This document shows positions 11,055 through 23,921 of a DNA stretch of 64,000 bases, one piece after another. The notes under the pieces were generated by a model. It saw only the letters and a list, made by a program, of their open reading frames with translations, was not told the DNA's origin and did not search any database. This DNA is from Cantharellus purpuraceus (Eukaryota > Basidiomycota > Agaricomycetes > Cantharellales > Hydnaceae), in the NCBI GenBank assembly GCA_025174535.1, contig JALBUN010000006.1, positions 1,302,001-1,366,000 on the forward strand, written 5' to 3'. How positions within the stretch are numbered: the first letter of the stretch is position 1; each line of letters starts with the position of its first letter. The position numbers and the translations under genes are program-made.

Positions 11055-12273
11055 GGTTGCCAGTAGGATAGAAAAAAATTACTGTAAAGACCGGCAGTTT
11101 GTTTGATCGTCAATGGATACAAGGCGTGACGGGGTGAAGGTGTTTAAAAGACGCCCAAGCGGCGCGCGGGAGCTAAACATTAAACGTGTGCTCTGTGCAC
11201 TAGATCGCTGTTGATCCCAGACATATGAGTATTGTCTTTCAGGTGCTCTCTGCAAACCGCATAGGTGAGCTTAATGGCAACTGTAGGTAAGGACGTCGCT
11301 TGCCTATTTACTCAGATATCAATTAGCACCTAGTTTCCTCCGCTGCCGTACGCGAAACGGCGATCCGAGCTTGCCCAATTATAAAGGCTAACGTCACCGT
11401 TAGCACATCGATACCTAGTCTTGAGTTCAGGGCTCGCTTTCAGCATCGAGGTTCATGACGATCAGAACTTAAGCTCCTCGACGTCAAACATATTGACTTG
11501 GTGTCTCCGAACCTGGTGTCTGCGGGGCACGTTTCCTTGACCTCCCAGTCCCTGTAAATGAGTTGTGCATAAAAACTGATTCACTCACGAGGGTCGAAAC
11601 ACGCTACGCTGTCACTTTTGCCTTGGACAGCTGATTATTCGTCCAGCGGCACGGTGGAACAGTTTTGCTTTCATGCTACTGAGACGAAGTCAATGTACTG
11701 GCAAGCATTCTTTTATCACACATCTGGGTTCGAGGCACATTACGTTCGAGTATTGCTTGGGGTACGTATGGCTGCGTGCTTCACAGCGGGACTGGCACGA
11801 CGAGTGCATGGCTTGCTTCATTTTAGTTTTGCACCTGCCGCTTTTCTGCTTTTACGAGATTACACGACCAGAAGAGACTAGTGGCGGATTTACTAAATCC
11901 AAACTGGGTATCACATAATAACTTTTTAAAACATGAAGAAGCGAAGATTTGCTTGTCATACACAAGTTGAAGATGGCACTATCTTGACAAAAATGTATGT
12001 TGGAATAGTTCACCAAACGTGGTATGATATTCACCATGGTGAGTACAGTATGCATATAACATGTATCGCTGCAGCAAAGTCCATCGCACAATCATAACTT
12101 TCATCCTGTGTTCTGTCTATATATTGCCTGCTCAACCCTGCGAGCTCTGAACTCAATCCGGATTGGTCAAAATTGCTACGTCTATATAGATGCACTGTAG
12201 ACGTGTCAAGCACATTATCCCTTAGATACGCGAAAACCGCATACCGTATGCTTGTAACTTGGGGAAGCCACCT
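11055..12273. other. intergenic between MSB1-like 5' end and GPH1 3' end
   Basis: This contains the promoter of the Msb1-domain gene (left part) and the 3' flank of GPH1 (right part). The open frames at 11618-11918 are Cys/His/Phe-rich in both phases and lack family motifs or splice logic. I see no gene. Confidence 0.4.
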
Positions 12274-15200
12274 TCAAACTTTCACAGGTTCGATATTCCA
12301 GTATTCCTTTACAAGGTAATTGCTCAAGAGGTCGAGATAAGGTGCAGAAGACGAGCATACCTCCGCGTAGACCATAATGGCGCGGTCTGAACTAAACTTG
12401 CCCATCTTACGAGCACGCTGTATTAGTCAGACGCTTCTGCAGTTCTGATCATCGCCCACCTTCGCAACAGTCATGATCGACTTCTTGAGCCAACTTTCAC
12501 GGTCTGAAAATGCTTCATCGACCGTCTTGTTCGCGACCACATCTATTTTCGCAGTCCAACACTGTAATTGCCAACATGGATGCAAAGCAGACTCACAAGA
12601 ATCGAAATCATCCTATTGATTGAGACAGGTGAAACCGTTATTCACATATGATCAAAAAGACTAGGACTGACCGTAATCAGGTAGTAATCGCCTTGGCGGA
12701 TGGTTCTCAACAACCTATGGCATGGTCGAACTTTCTCCATCACAACAGATTATGGAAACACTCACGGCTCAAAGACCCCAGCATCGCCAAAGCACCCTCT
12801 GGAGATCTCGTTGAACACACCAGCCAATATGGTAGACTTCTGTTCCACAGGAACTGGGTGATAGGTATGCTGGTATCTAATGTCTTCGACAGCCCGTGCA
12901 AGATGTCCGAAGAAGAACACCTAATCTAAATTAAATCAAAGTGCATGGTTTCTATACAACATATTTCACCTGGTCTTCTCCGATTTCCTCGGCAATTTCG
13001 ATATTAGCACCGTCCACGGTACCTGGGGGCCAATAACGGTACTGAGTTGGGACTCCAAATCGAAGTAAGATACCGCAACCTACCCAAAAGAAGGCCACCA
13101 TTTAAACAGAACTGTTGCAATATCAGCGAAACGACCCTCGAGATCATACCTGACTACCAGACCTTCATGTTTGACGTCCCTGATGCTTCCGTCCCAGATG
13201 TTGAAATATGCTGGCTTATGTCGCTCTGTATATCTGGGTCAAACCATAGCGCTTGACATGGAAAAGACAAAGTTACACACCGCAGGTATGATCAGCTCCG
13301 CCAACGACACCTAATTCATCATAAGAAAAGAATAACTCATACTCTGAACAATGTTACACTATAGTCCGGAAGAAATAGCAAGGTGAGGTAATCCTTGGTA
13401 TCGGGGTCTTGATTGATAACTTTGGACACGGCAACAATAAGGCGGATGGTCTGGAGTTGATATTTATGATTATAAGAATCAAATTACGGCGAGTAGCTGG
13501 CGAACACACCAATTTAGCCATGTAATCTTTGCGAAAGAGCGTCAGTATCTTATCATGTAGATTAAGATATTACTAACATCCAGGTGCAGCTTTGCCGGCA
13601 AATATAACGACGCGCGGAATAACACGCTTCCTGTCCTTTGGGGATAAGTTCTTGATGGTGATGTAACGCTGAAGCAAGATAAGGATGTGGTCGGCGCGAA
13701 GGTCACACACAACATACGTGGATCACACCGAGGATGTTCAATGTTTGACTGTAGAAGGGCCCTTAAAATGCTGATTCAGGAGCAGCTCTGGATACTACAC
13801 ACCGCTTGTACTCATGTATCCGCTTGCACTGTAAATAAATGACATAAACCATCGTATACACGTTGTTACATTGAAAAAAAAAGACCCACCTGAACGTCAA
13901 ACAGATGATCGGGATTAAGCTTGACTCCGAGAGTAGACTCCACATAAAGAGCTAGGCGTTCCTTGTTTGCCCGTTTCACGGCTGCCCACTTAGTCTGGAA
14001 CGCCGAATCTTTGGCAAACCTCGTCAACCTTTGAAGGAGTGTCAAGTCCTTCAGCCATGCTGACTTGGGGAGCTGGAGCGTCTCGCTAATGAGGTCGCTT
14101 AGTCCAGGGTTGCACTACAGAACAAACCGGTCAGCCCTGAGGTAAAACTATGCATTCCGATATGATGGATGTAACCTGGTCTAACCAACGGCGAGGAGTG
14201 ATTCCATTCGTAACGTTCCCGAACCTGAGGTGACTTGAGCAAACAACTTGGAGAGTATCTGCGACCTACTTAGAAACACCAAAAACATCTACCATATCCT
14301 TCATTATCGTCTTCCTCACCAACTCGGAATGCAACTCTGCAACACCGTTGACTTTGCGACTACCTACAACACAAGACAATCAACCAATGAAGGCAATCGA
14401 TCTTTGAAGGCCGTTTATGTCACTCACCAATACATGCCAGGTTTGCCATACGGACATACTGTGGATGGCCTTCTTGTATCAACGAAACACGCTCCAACTT
14501 TCCAATATCCCCAGGGAATTTCTTTTCAACCGACTGCAAAAATGAGAGGTTTATGTCGAAGATGATCTGCATATGACGCGGTAACAGATGGCTCATGAGC
14601 GGCACGGGCCATTTCTCCAAAGCCTCAGGCAAAACAGTGTGGTTTGTGTAGAAAAAGGTGCGCGTGACAATGTCCCAGGCCACATCCCACTGAATGTCTT
14701 CCTCGTCAACCAAAATGCGCTGGAGCTCAACAATTGCAAGGGTAGGGTGTGTGTCGTTAAGTTGAATGGCAGCGTAATCTGGCAGTTCTGTAAATGGCTT
14801 CTCGAGGTTCTTGAATCGCCTCAAAATGTCTGACAAACTTGCAGCCGTCCAGAAATATTGCTGTTTGAGCCTGCATGTTACCGGTTATCCTGTGTGACCC
14901 AAGGTGCAGTTGAGAGAACGCACCTCAACTCTTTTCCCACAGAATGATTGTCATTTGGATACAGGACTGAGGTGATCTGTTCCGCAGAATTGCTTGCTTC
15001 CACTGCCTTTTCATAGTCACCTGCGTTGAAACTCTGTAGATCGAAGCCACGCTTGGGCTTAGAGCTTGATGTATGCGCGTGAATACCAAAAGAAGAACAC
15101 AATCAAGCAACACTCACTCCCAAAGCCTAATGGAATTTGTTGTCTTCGTCGCATATCCAGGAACAGGGATATCGTGCGCCACAGCAACGACTTCTTGGCC

Positions 15201-16229
15201 TCCAGACTTTGAAGTACAGTTCAGAATAGGTGATAACAAGTATGAAGTACGATGCCATACCCAAATGGCCTTTCCGTTCTCAATGCGCTCCGCATGACCA
15301 TAAAACCGGACATCGACTGTTACGTCCACTCGTGGTATCTCCCAGGGGAAAAGACCAGGGTTGAGCCATGGATCTGGTGCTTCAAGCTGCGAGCCATCGG
15401 GGGCAATTAACTGTTGGAAAATGCCGTATTTGTATCTTAACCCGTAGCCCCATACAGGAAGCTCCGTCGTCGCGCTAGAGTCTAAGTAGCACGCGGCGAG
15501 GCGGCCAAGCCCCCCGTTTCCCAAGCCCGCATCTCGCTCATTGTCAATGAGATCCTCGAGGTTGAATCCAAGCTTATCAGCGCTTTGTTTGTATTTGTCT
15601 CTCAAACCTAGATTGAGGAGCGCATTATCGAGGCTACGTCCCATAAGGAACTCGAGCTAAAGCCAACTCAGGTGTTGTCGCTGCGCACAGAACCAATATA
15701 TCATACCGATAGATAGTACGCCCGTTTAGGTGCTTTGCGAGTGTACTGCATCTGCGTATCATTCCAATTGACAAGCAGCTCATCACGAACAGCGAATGCG
15801 GTTGCCTGGTATGCGCCTAGGTTGTCCAGATTGTACCTAGGGTTTGTGCGTCCACGATAAGCATGTCTATTCATCAAAGGCAAAAGGAAGGACAAACGCC
15901 TGTCGTGCAAGGGTCGTCTGCACATGGTGTACAATATTCCCGGTGATCTGAGAGGTGTCTGTGTGTATGGACGAATAAATTATGCACTGAACACTGTGAT
16001 ACACATCGCTCACCAGTAGAAACGTCCCTCAAACCCGCCTTCCACGTGGCTTCGTCACCCCGAGGCCAGATCTCCTTGCCATCCTTTGTGGTTTCGGGTA
16101 AATAACCTGTGTACGTTGGATATCAAATGCATGCTGATTTCGCGACTCCAACTGACCTGTAGGCGTTCTCTTGTGGTGACGTTTAGGTCTTGGTGGCGGT
16201 TTACCGATTTGCTGGGGATCGAGGGTCAT
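12274..16229 (-). CDS. GPH1: glycogen phosphorylase
   Basis: This enzyme releases glucose-1-phosphate from glycogen using pyridoxal phosphate. The start is the ATG at 16229 ([10 protein letters not shown]), followed by a basic RHHKRTPTG segment where the yeast enzyme is phosphorylated. About 20 exons chain in frame. Landmarks in order are [123 protein letters not shown] and [12 protein letters not shown]. The PLP-binding lysine is the last codon of its exon (13165-13163). The 3' end reads [24 protein letters not shown] and IEPVKV then stop. No disabling lesion is visible. The short exons and about 50-60-bp introns explain why long single frames cover only the 5' half. The first 12 codons and promoter are duplicated at 60.7 kb. 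Confidence 0.95.
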
Positions 16230-16348
16230 AACGGTGTGAAGAGATAAAGGAAAATAGGGCCTTTAGCTTTAGGCTTTACAATCAAAGCAATCGCATGCCC
16301 CGGGAACTTGCTCTCTGCCAAATTGTACCTTCGTATGATGACGTTACA
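16192..16348. repeat. source copy of duplicated GPH1 5' region
   Basis: About 157 bp covering the first 12-13 GPH1 codons and about 120 bp of upstream sequence recur, in the same orientation, at 60711-60866. Only about three differences are visible: one C deletion in a CCCC run and a few substitutions near the right end. Similarity stops abruptly at both ends. Confidence 0.9.
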
Positions 16349-18972
16349 GGGCCGGTCACGGCCAACCCCAATGTCCACCGTACTTTTGCATGCGAAACGA
16401 CTTCCCCGCCGACACAGGAAATATGACTGACTTGCAATCCACGCGGATAATCTGGTCGTCTCCGCCGAACTAATTGCATAGCGATTATTGGTGACTCATA
16501 CTTTCTCACTTATCATGCACAGGATCATCTGCTAGGACACGGTCGTGGCGAAAGCCATTTTCTACCATTATTCATCCAGGACTCCCCAAGATCTGTGTTC
16601 AATATACACAAGTGGCCAACTTATGAGGTAACTGGGTATTACCAGGGTACCTCAACGGCTATCTCTACACTTTCAGATGTCTTGTTCTCGATAGGCAGTT
16701 ACAACGTTACCTAGAACAAGAAGCAGTACCATTTCCAATATACTCTGGCGAAGCGAATTTTTGGCCATCAAGTGCGGCGCCGACGTGATAGCCAGTAGTA
16801 GGCAGAATCCAGACCAGGCGGATAGTTTGATAAGCCCCTTCATGCTAATCCTAATAGCGATCGAATGCTACTGCATCATTGAAGGATTCAGTTTGACTGG
16901 TGTCACAAGAGTATATTTGTTCCATAAGACCCCTCATTTTCCTCATTCACGCAGTGAACTTGGATCCAAGGACATTCGGCCGTGGTATGACCTACCACAC
17001 CTATCGAGACCGCAATTCTGAAGAACACGTTTGCGCGGAGGCTACATCCCTGGGACATTTTAGCCAATGCTTCTGCAATCAACTTTCCCTGCACACCGAT
17101 CTCTAAAGCATGTCACCCAATAAGCTCTGAACCACCGTATCTTTGGTTCGCTTTCCTGAGGCGAACTGCAACTGGCCTCATTGTACGCTGGCACATCTCT
17201 CTGGCATTTGTCAACTGAACTGCCTGTCCTGCACGTTCGCCCGCTGCCTAAGTCATGGCTATATCTCAGGATGTCCTTCGCCACTTTAGATGTTCTACCA
17301 ATTTTCGTTGCGTCCCACAACCTTTGTGACGGTTTCCACATCTCAGAATTAGCTCATTCCCAATGCTTGCCGGTCTGGAACGGTTGCATTGAAACTTCAT
17401 GACTATGATATTATCGATCATGTATTTCAAGGCGTAAACCATGCTGTATTGGCTCCCTTCAACCACCGCCAACACGAGCCGCAGTTCTGGGGTAGTCTCT
17501 CTAACCGAGTGTTGCCCTTAATTTATCGACTGCAGTCATCGACTTGTCGCAGTGGCGTCGCGTAGGACAGGGCCCCGCTTCGGTGATCCTGGCGGTTGTC
17601 TCTTGTTAATCCAAGTCAGGGCGCGTCCCCTTTTTGGTTTGCCATAGACCAAGACTAAATAAATACCAGTGAGCGTACAGAATCAATGCTGACATCGAGC
17701 TCTCGCAGCCCCTGCGGCATTGAACTTTATTTCCATCCTAAAGCGAACAGCCCGTCTGCAACTGCTCCTTGATTTGCTTTATATACCGCCAGAGCATCAT
17801 GGCCAACAACAACGCTGCATTGGTATATGGACCGGTGCAGGAACGTCCGTAGTGACCAGGCTGGGGGGCCACGACTTCGCAATGGTGAGGGTGCTGTCTG
17901 CAATCATGATCATTGGTATCGAGCTCTGGATTATTCTGTACGGGAAAGTTGCTCTCGCTGGTATATTGAAATGACTTGCCTACTTCAGTTTGAGTTAACG
18001 TATTGAACCTTTTAATTCATCATTTTTGGGACAGAAAGTGTTCAATCGTCACACAGGGGAGAATCGACCTTACTAGCCGGCTGTCAGTATTTTTCGTCAA
18101 GTGATGATTAGTTGGACTCCCCTTACACGTATGTGGGGTCAGCGGAGACCAGGTCATTCCTTCCCGAAGACGCGTTCATATTCAGTCTCGACTTCTTCAC
18201 GTTGTTATACTACGCGGGCACACGGAGACAGCGAGAGTCATAAAGAGACAGGCGAGGAAGTAGGCATGAAAGGAGATACCGCCAAAAGGGGCGACCTGAC
18301 AGGACAAGTGCACGCTCCTTGACTTGCCTCCTGAAGCGCAACAACATCTGTGAGATCCCCGGGTTTGGAGACTGTTGTAACATGTGTAGGCGGGGCCTAT
18401 GTGTTCAGGGACGTAATGACTGCCAGCAATGCTTATGACGGTTCGCGACTCCGTCGTATTCACACGAAATATGTATATGGCCCCACTACAGGACTAATGA
18501 GAAGAGTAGAGCCGGAAGTGAAGACGGTGGGTGTGTAAACAGTGCAAACACCAAACTTTTACTTGCTCTCTACCGAAATAATGCATGCATGTTTGAGTGC
18601 TAGGTTGGGCATGATGCATGAAGTCTTGCTGCGTCAAGCTGTGTGAATTCACGCGGTTTTGGTTCTATTTCGGTTTTATTCCCATGTAAATTCCACCATC
18701 AGAGCTTAGAACAACAATAGCAGGAATATGAAGTAGAAGGATGATGCTGCTCAGAAGCAAAGACTGATGGCTTTCAAAACATTTGCTCTCCGCCGGCGGC
18801 CCGTATGGCGCACCGACTGGTCGCTCAAGTTCGCTCTCATTGGCCAGTAACCCTATCATCTCGAGGTTTGCACGTGTCCGTGCTCGCATTGGTGCTCGTA
18901 TCGCCTATATTTCCAACGGGTTCAAGTAAAAGGCCAATTGTCTGTCGCACATAGTACGCTACATCACCATCC
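16349..18972. other. gene-poor stretch of about 2.6 kb
   Basis: Many short frames appear on both strands (for example 16761-17106 and 17060-17475), but none has a domain motif or a plausible exon chain. A short start-like peptide, MANNNAALVYGPVQERP, encoded near 17802 resembles the beginning of an oxidoreductase but stops at once; it may be a relic. The left edge is the GPH1 promoter. Otherwise I see nothing in it. Confidence 0.35.
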
Positions 18973-20027
18973 ATGGTCATTCTCTTATCCTCCGCTGTTT
19001 CTCAAATTTCTAGTGCCTCTCCACCGTTCCCTAGATTACCAAAGTCTACAAGGGACAGGCCGTCGTCTGACCGCCTGTCGGGACCGCCAAAGCCTCCAGC
19101 GGCCGTGTCGTCATCCACGGATGTGTCAGAATCACCGGCTCTTCAAAAAGTCGCGTCGTTACACTCTGGAAAGGCCGGGTCTTCATCTGATCTCGCATCA
19201 GGGCCACGTAGGCCTGAAAACGTCGTGTCATCATCAATACACACCGTGACTTCGGAGTCCCCAAAGCCAGAGACGAATGAAAAACCGGCTTCAGAAATTC
19301 TTTTCTTGTACGTACTGCCTCCGACTCCTCGTCTTTGACCTAATTTTGTGGCAGCCACAATCCTGCATCTAAGGCATCCGTGACAATGTTAAGCACGATG
19401 AAGCGAGCTCAAAAGGCATTCCCGCAATCAAGAAACCGCACCGGTTCCCCGTTAGACTTAAAGTTGACGATATTGGAGCGTCTGCCAACTGTATCAGAGG
19501 TACGTAAAAGTGTGTTATATGGCACTCAGCTATCATCAACTTATCTTATCCAGCTCCAAGACATGTATAGCCTCCATAATGAAGGTTCATGGACCATCTT
19601 TCACGCAAGCCAAGCGTCTAGCAGTTACAGAACCCATCCCACCAGTGCCCGTAGCTTATTAGAGGGTATAGAACATGCACGGAAGGCGGAAGTAGCTAAA
19701 GCGAAACAAAATGCGGATGTGGAGAGTCCTCATGAGGCTGCTACAACCCATCCTTCCTCGAGTGACTCCCCCGCGAACGAGCCGTCTGCCACTGAGCCAG
19801 CAACAGACGAGATCATTGTTCTAGACATCGATCATCCCCTGTTCGGCACACAAATATTTGCTTGGCCGGTGATTGTTTGTTGGGAGATGAAAGAAGTCTT
19901 ATTCGGTGCGAATTCGAAACAAGTGCACAGGTTTCTCAAGAACTTTGCAAGCCATTGCGATGGCATCCTTGCCAAAAGCAGTGTGCAGGAGCAGGAGGAA
20001 GAAAGGAGGGCCCGACAGGCGCAGTAG
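18973..20027 (+). CDS. hypothetical protein, Ser/Pro-rich N-terminus
   Basis: I do not recognise the family. A plausible model has exons 18973-19307, 19355-19499 and 19554-20027. Introns are GTACGT...GCAG (47 bp) and GTACGT...CCAG (54 bp, a multiple of three, so retention would keep the frame). The N-terminal about 110 residues are Ser/Pro/Lys-rich and look disordered. The middle contains a basic segment (KRAQKAFPQSRNR). The C-terminal about 70 residues (EIIVLDIDHPLFGTQIFAWP onward) have regular hydrophobic spacing ending in a charged helix, and probably form the folded part. The product is about 318 residues. It is isolated between two gene-poor stretches. It may be lineage-specific; the start is the least certain part. 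Confidence 0.45.
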
Positions 20028-21543
20028 GATTAAACTCCTTTCCAATGGTGGCGTGTGGGTACTGATTACAGAACTCTCCCCACAGTTGGACATATCCCAA
20101 GACGGAAGTATCTCCAGACGAGGACGATACGCTGAGATGGTTCAATGAATCGAGCAAAAAGCCAGGAAAGAGAGCATCCTGGTGACTGAGGATGCGGGTG
20201 TGTGCAAGATTATCTTGCTATCCATGATGGTATCTATCCCCGCAAATGTTTAGTGAGTACTAGTAGGCTGGATGCAATTTGATGACACCGGTGTTGTCTC
20301 GTTGCATCCACGATATTAACAAGTTCGATTTGTTCCGCATTGTTTGTATCTTCTTCCGCAATCGATTTCTTTTCCCATCAGTCAGTGGCAGTCATTTCGG
20401 AGGGTTAAGTCGCCGCCCACCGTCGTCCGCCGAATGGATGGTATATCCGACATTGCCCGTCGTGTGTCATTTTCATGATCCCCCAGCATGGAACTCATCA
20501 CGATACATAATATATACACATCGCTTCAATCGACCTCGTGAGTATCCAAGGATATGGGCCATCCCGGACTTGAACGTAGCGTGGGAGATCAAATAATATC
20601 GTCGGAAATCGTGTCTGACTTGGGCCACACACTGTGTCAAGATTCCAGACACCAATGCTTAACGTTACTGAACCCTACCGGGGTACCACCAACTTGCACG
20701 ATAGAGATCTGGCTACTCTCGGACAACAGGAAAGATGTTCCTTTCAAGCTATGGAATTCATTAAAGCTGCCTTCTATCATCCCACCGCTAGTGATCGGCT
20801 ATAGCCTAATATCCCTGAATCACCTATCGAGAATTGCATATGCACGCATGCCATAATAGCCCCGATCGTCTTAACACTTAGCGATGAAACATGGAAGTCG
20901 TTCGGAAGTGATTTTCCTCGTGGCCCCCAAATGACATGATGGCGTGGTTATTGTCCACGGTTCTATTGGCCTATCACGGGTCGATGAGAATGGCGAGACA
21001 ATCATTGCTGTCTTCCGCAGCTTTACCCTCTTTTCCATTTCATCCCATCTTGGCTGATCGTGCACCGCTCTTGTTGCTTTGGGATGTCACGCTCAAGCGC
21101 TATTTAAAGTAGCGCCACCCAGGCCATCAAGCGAACACGAACACTATCCGAAAGACCCAGTACAGCCCTGTTTTTGATCCAGATAGCATATTTTACATAA
21201 CCGCAGTTCTCTGTCTACATTAGGCGTGGAGCTGACTTCGTGTCAGGGCAAACAGCTGAGCGGCTCCTGCACGTCCGCGTCCCTAAAGGCGTCACCCGTT
21301 TCTGCTTCCGAAAAAGAAGTCGAAGCACACCATAAATCGTAATGGCCGATTGGGCTGGTATTTTAGCACATCAGCCCCCCATGAGATGAATTCCACGCAG
21401 ATCCAATCTCTCTAATACAGTCGTATACAACAATATGGTGGTGTGATAGTCCGACTAGTGATTATCGTAAGCGGTGAGAAGCTGACCGAGATACAATGAA
21501 TAAACAGTGAAAGCTACAAACCAAATGAGTGCAAGGGAGGACC
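20028..21543. other. gene-poor stretch of about 1.5 kb
   Basis: Frames at 20279-20596 and 20554-20856 have no recognisable motif, and no splice chain links them. The right end is the 3' flank of the minus-strand membrane protein. I see nothing functional here. Confidence 0.35.
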
Positions 21544-23412
21544 CTACCTGGGTCGTCTGTTAGGATTAACATGTATCGATGATATAGTCGTGTGTTCCGC
21601 TGTACTCTCCCCTTGATAGGAGTCGGAACGATCCGGGAATAATAATAATGATGAGGAGAGGGTTTCCCCGCTGCTTGCCCGCGAAGACGAGGACCGTGTT
21701 CGTGTTGATCGCTCTAGACTCGGTGGAATGGAAAGTGCGTGTATCGAAGCAGGGATTGTCACCAGGGATGTCTGTCCTACATCTTGATATCGTGGGAGCT
21801 CTGCATCATCTCTCGAGACCCTGCGTGTGGCGGGGGGAAGTGATATAGGAACGCGTCTCATCTGCTCCGTGAGCACCAGGGGAGCAGGCGAGTATGCAGG
21901 CGCATCGCGGTGTTCGGGTGCTGGGGGGAAATCCAAGCCGTGCGATGGGCCGGTTTCTGAAGTTCTGCTGGCTGTATCGGATAGCGGCGGGAACGGGGGA
22001 GGGGATGGGGGAGAATGTGGAGGAGCCACGCCCGGGAAATATCGTGGAATAAATGGTTGTGGACCCCGCATTTCCGGGCTGTCAGGACGAAGAACAGCTT
22101 CCAGAGCCTCGCGGCGCTTCTCCCGCTTTGCACTCCTTCGACGACGTCGGCAGATGCTGATGAAGGCAGCTAACGAAATGATAGCCAGGACACCCATTGT
22201 GCTGCCGATGGCAACACCAAAGGTTGTGGTGTTCTTCTTATTTGAATAACTACAAATGCGGTGTACATGAAGCACCCGATGAGCTAGATAACGGTGTTCA
22301 CGTACCTCGGCGTGTTGGAGTCTACGTACCCTGAGGGTGTTGCTTGTGCACTGCTTCCGCCGTCTGTTATGGAAGCTGTGTCAAGGGTCGTATATTGGAC
22401 AAAATCCAACAGAAGAACCGAGCCGAGCGCAGGCTTGATGACAAGGACGTGTGGGCCGTACGGTAGATCATCCTTGGAGAAGACCAGGACTTGATATTGA
22501 TAACCGAGGGACGATCCCGTGTCCTTACTGGGGTCATGGTGAAACTGGCCCGCTGGTAGGCCGTCCACGAAGAAGGTGAGATTTGTCAACGACAAGATGG
22601 AGGAGTTACTAGATTGTACGGGCACTGCACAATATACGTAACAGGCTGTGCCTAATGATCCCAAGACCAACAGTAAGTAATGCGTGCTAGACCTTCTCAA
22701 AAGGATGGGGACACGAACCCGTGAAACTCAATGTAGCCGTGATATTCACATCTTTAAAATTTGGGTCGTCGGCATCAGTTCTTCGATCTATGGACGATCT
22801 TCGAGAAGAGGGACCGTTCCCCCCTCCTTTTGAATCACCACTGCCGTCACCACCATCAGTTTCACGGGTGGTAGTCGATGCTGCCAGTGCCGCTGCCTGC
22901 GCTGCTTGTGTGACCGACGAGGGTGGTGGTGACGACGAAGGTGATGCCGAAGCAGCTGCTACTGGCAGAACTGCTACGGGCGGCACTGATGCTGGTGGCA
23001 CTGATGCTGTCGGCACTGATGCTGGCGGCGACGATGGCCGTAACGATGGTGCCGGTGACTGCGGTATCGGAGTTGATGGTGCAGGCAAAACGGGTGCTTC
23101 GTCTCCGGATGTTGGCTGCCCCGGAGACGTAGAGTTGCGCAGATCATCCGCGTCAAGTCTGGGAATCGGGTGAAGGGCATAATGAAGTGTTGAATTGAAG
23201 GTGTCCTCATAGTCAGGCAGGGGGAGACACGCTGAACACGACATGTTGTCTGGCGCTTGCCAGTTGGCCATGGGAGAGTAGCTGAACAGGGCATCGGAGT
23301 CGTCAATTGTTAGATTCACACGGGCGGCATTAGCAGACAGGAGCGAAAAGTAGCGTGGAAGAGATAACGTGACGGCGAAGAACAGTGATGATCTGGGAGG
23401 AGGGTGAGCCAC
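21544..23412 (-). CDS. single-pass membrane protein with beta-sandwich-like ectodomain
   Basis: Three exons join in frame: 23412-22719, 22651-22330 and 22249-21544, giving 573 residues. A signal peptide-like start (about residues 1-30) precedes VNLTIDDSDALFSYSP. The ectodomain carries N-glycosylation sequons, the FTGTACYVYCAV strand pair that appears only after splicing, and a VLVFSKDDLPYGPHVL strand. This is the layout of a large basidiomycete class with a galactose-binding-like sandwich. A Pro/Ser/Val-rich linker with pentapeptide repeats interrupts the sandwich in exon 1. Exon 3 supplies the membrane helix (about residues 348-371) followed by RRRRR and a Pro/Ser-rich cytoplasmic tail. It may act as a surface sensor or adhesion protein; ligand and partners are unknown. 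It is divergent from VPS36. Confidence 0.75.
22982..23026. repeat. 15-bp minisatellite, three units, inside exon 1
   Basis: Three consecutive 15-bp units (ggcactgatgctgNN) start at 22982, 22997 and 23012. On the minus strand they encode the ASVPP/ASVPT repeats of the linker. The unit is a multiple of three, so length change keeps the frame. Confidence 0.85.
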
Positions 23413-23921
23413 GAAGAGAATAGAAACAAGGGAAGGAGAGCGTACTTCATACTATGCGCTCCGGGGGAAGCGACGTCGAGGGAGGGGCAGCGAGACTTGG
23501 AGACGGCGTGAGTGAAGCCAGAGAGAGCTTAAGAGAGAGAATGAAAGGCGGTTCCAGCTCTCCCACTCGCAACACGTCCATAGTCCAATCAGTAGCCTCA
23601 CATCTACCACAGCGGACATTCGCGGAATACCTCTCTGATCATAACACTATCTCGATACTCGAACATGATTCCCAGGATTCTTCCTGTACCACAACCGCCA
23701 CATATTCTGTCCCCTCCCCGTCTCGCTGCCCGGCCACCTCTTTCGTCGTCTGCTCACCGTCCAGTCTGTGTAGCCTTGACATTCGCCTCCTTGGTTGCAC
23801 AGACCATCGTCACGACCAGTTTGGCACCTCCCTCTCACATACAAGCAGTTATCAATCTTCTCCCAGGCTTCGGATCCGTCGGCTACCCTCTTAAGTATCG
23901 CAGTGTTCCTGCAGTCCTCAC
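23413..23921. promoter_or_regulatory. divergent promoter region, membrane protein / VPS36
   Basis: About 510 bp separate the two start codons, which point away from each other. Pyrimidine-rich tracts precede the VPS36 ATG. The open frames here (23454-23925) have no motif and are best read as promoter sequence or 5' UTR. Confidence 0.5.

Noticed and set aside
15850..15910. Possible frameshift in GPH1 between ARQA and [10 protein letters not shown]
   Set aside because: A GTTTGT donor after GC and a CCCTAG acceptor close the gap in frame, so the gene is intact there.
17802..17852. Start-like peptide MANNNAALVYGPVQERP suggesting an oxidoreductase gene
   Set aside because: The frame stops at once and no following exon with a Rossmann motif could be found.
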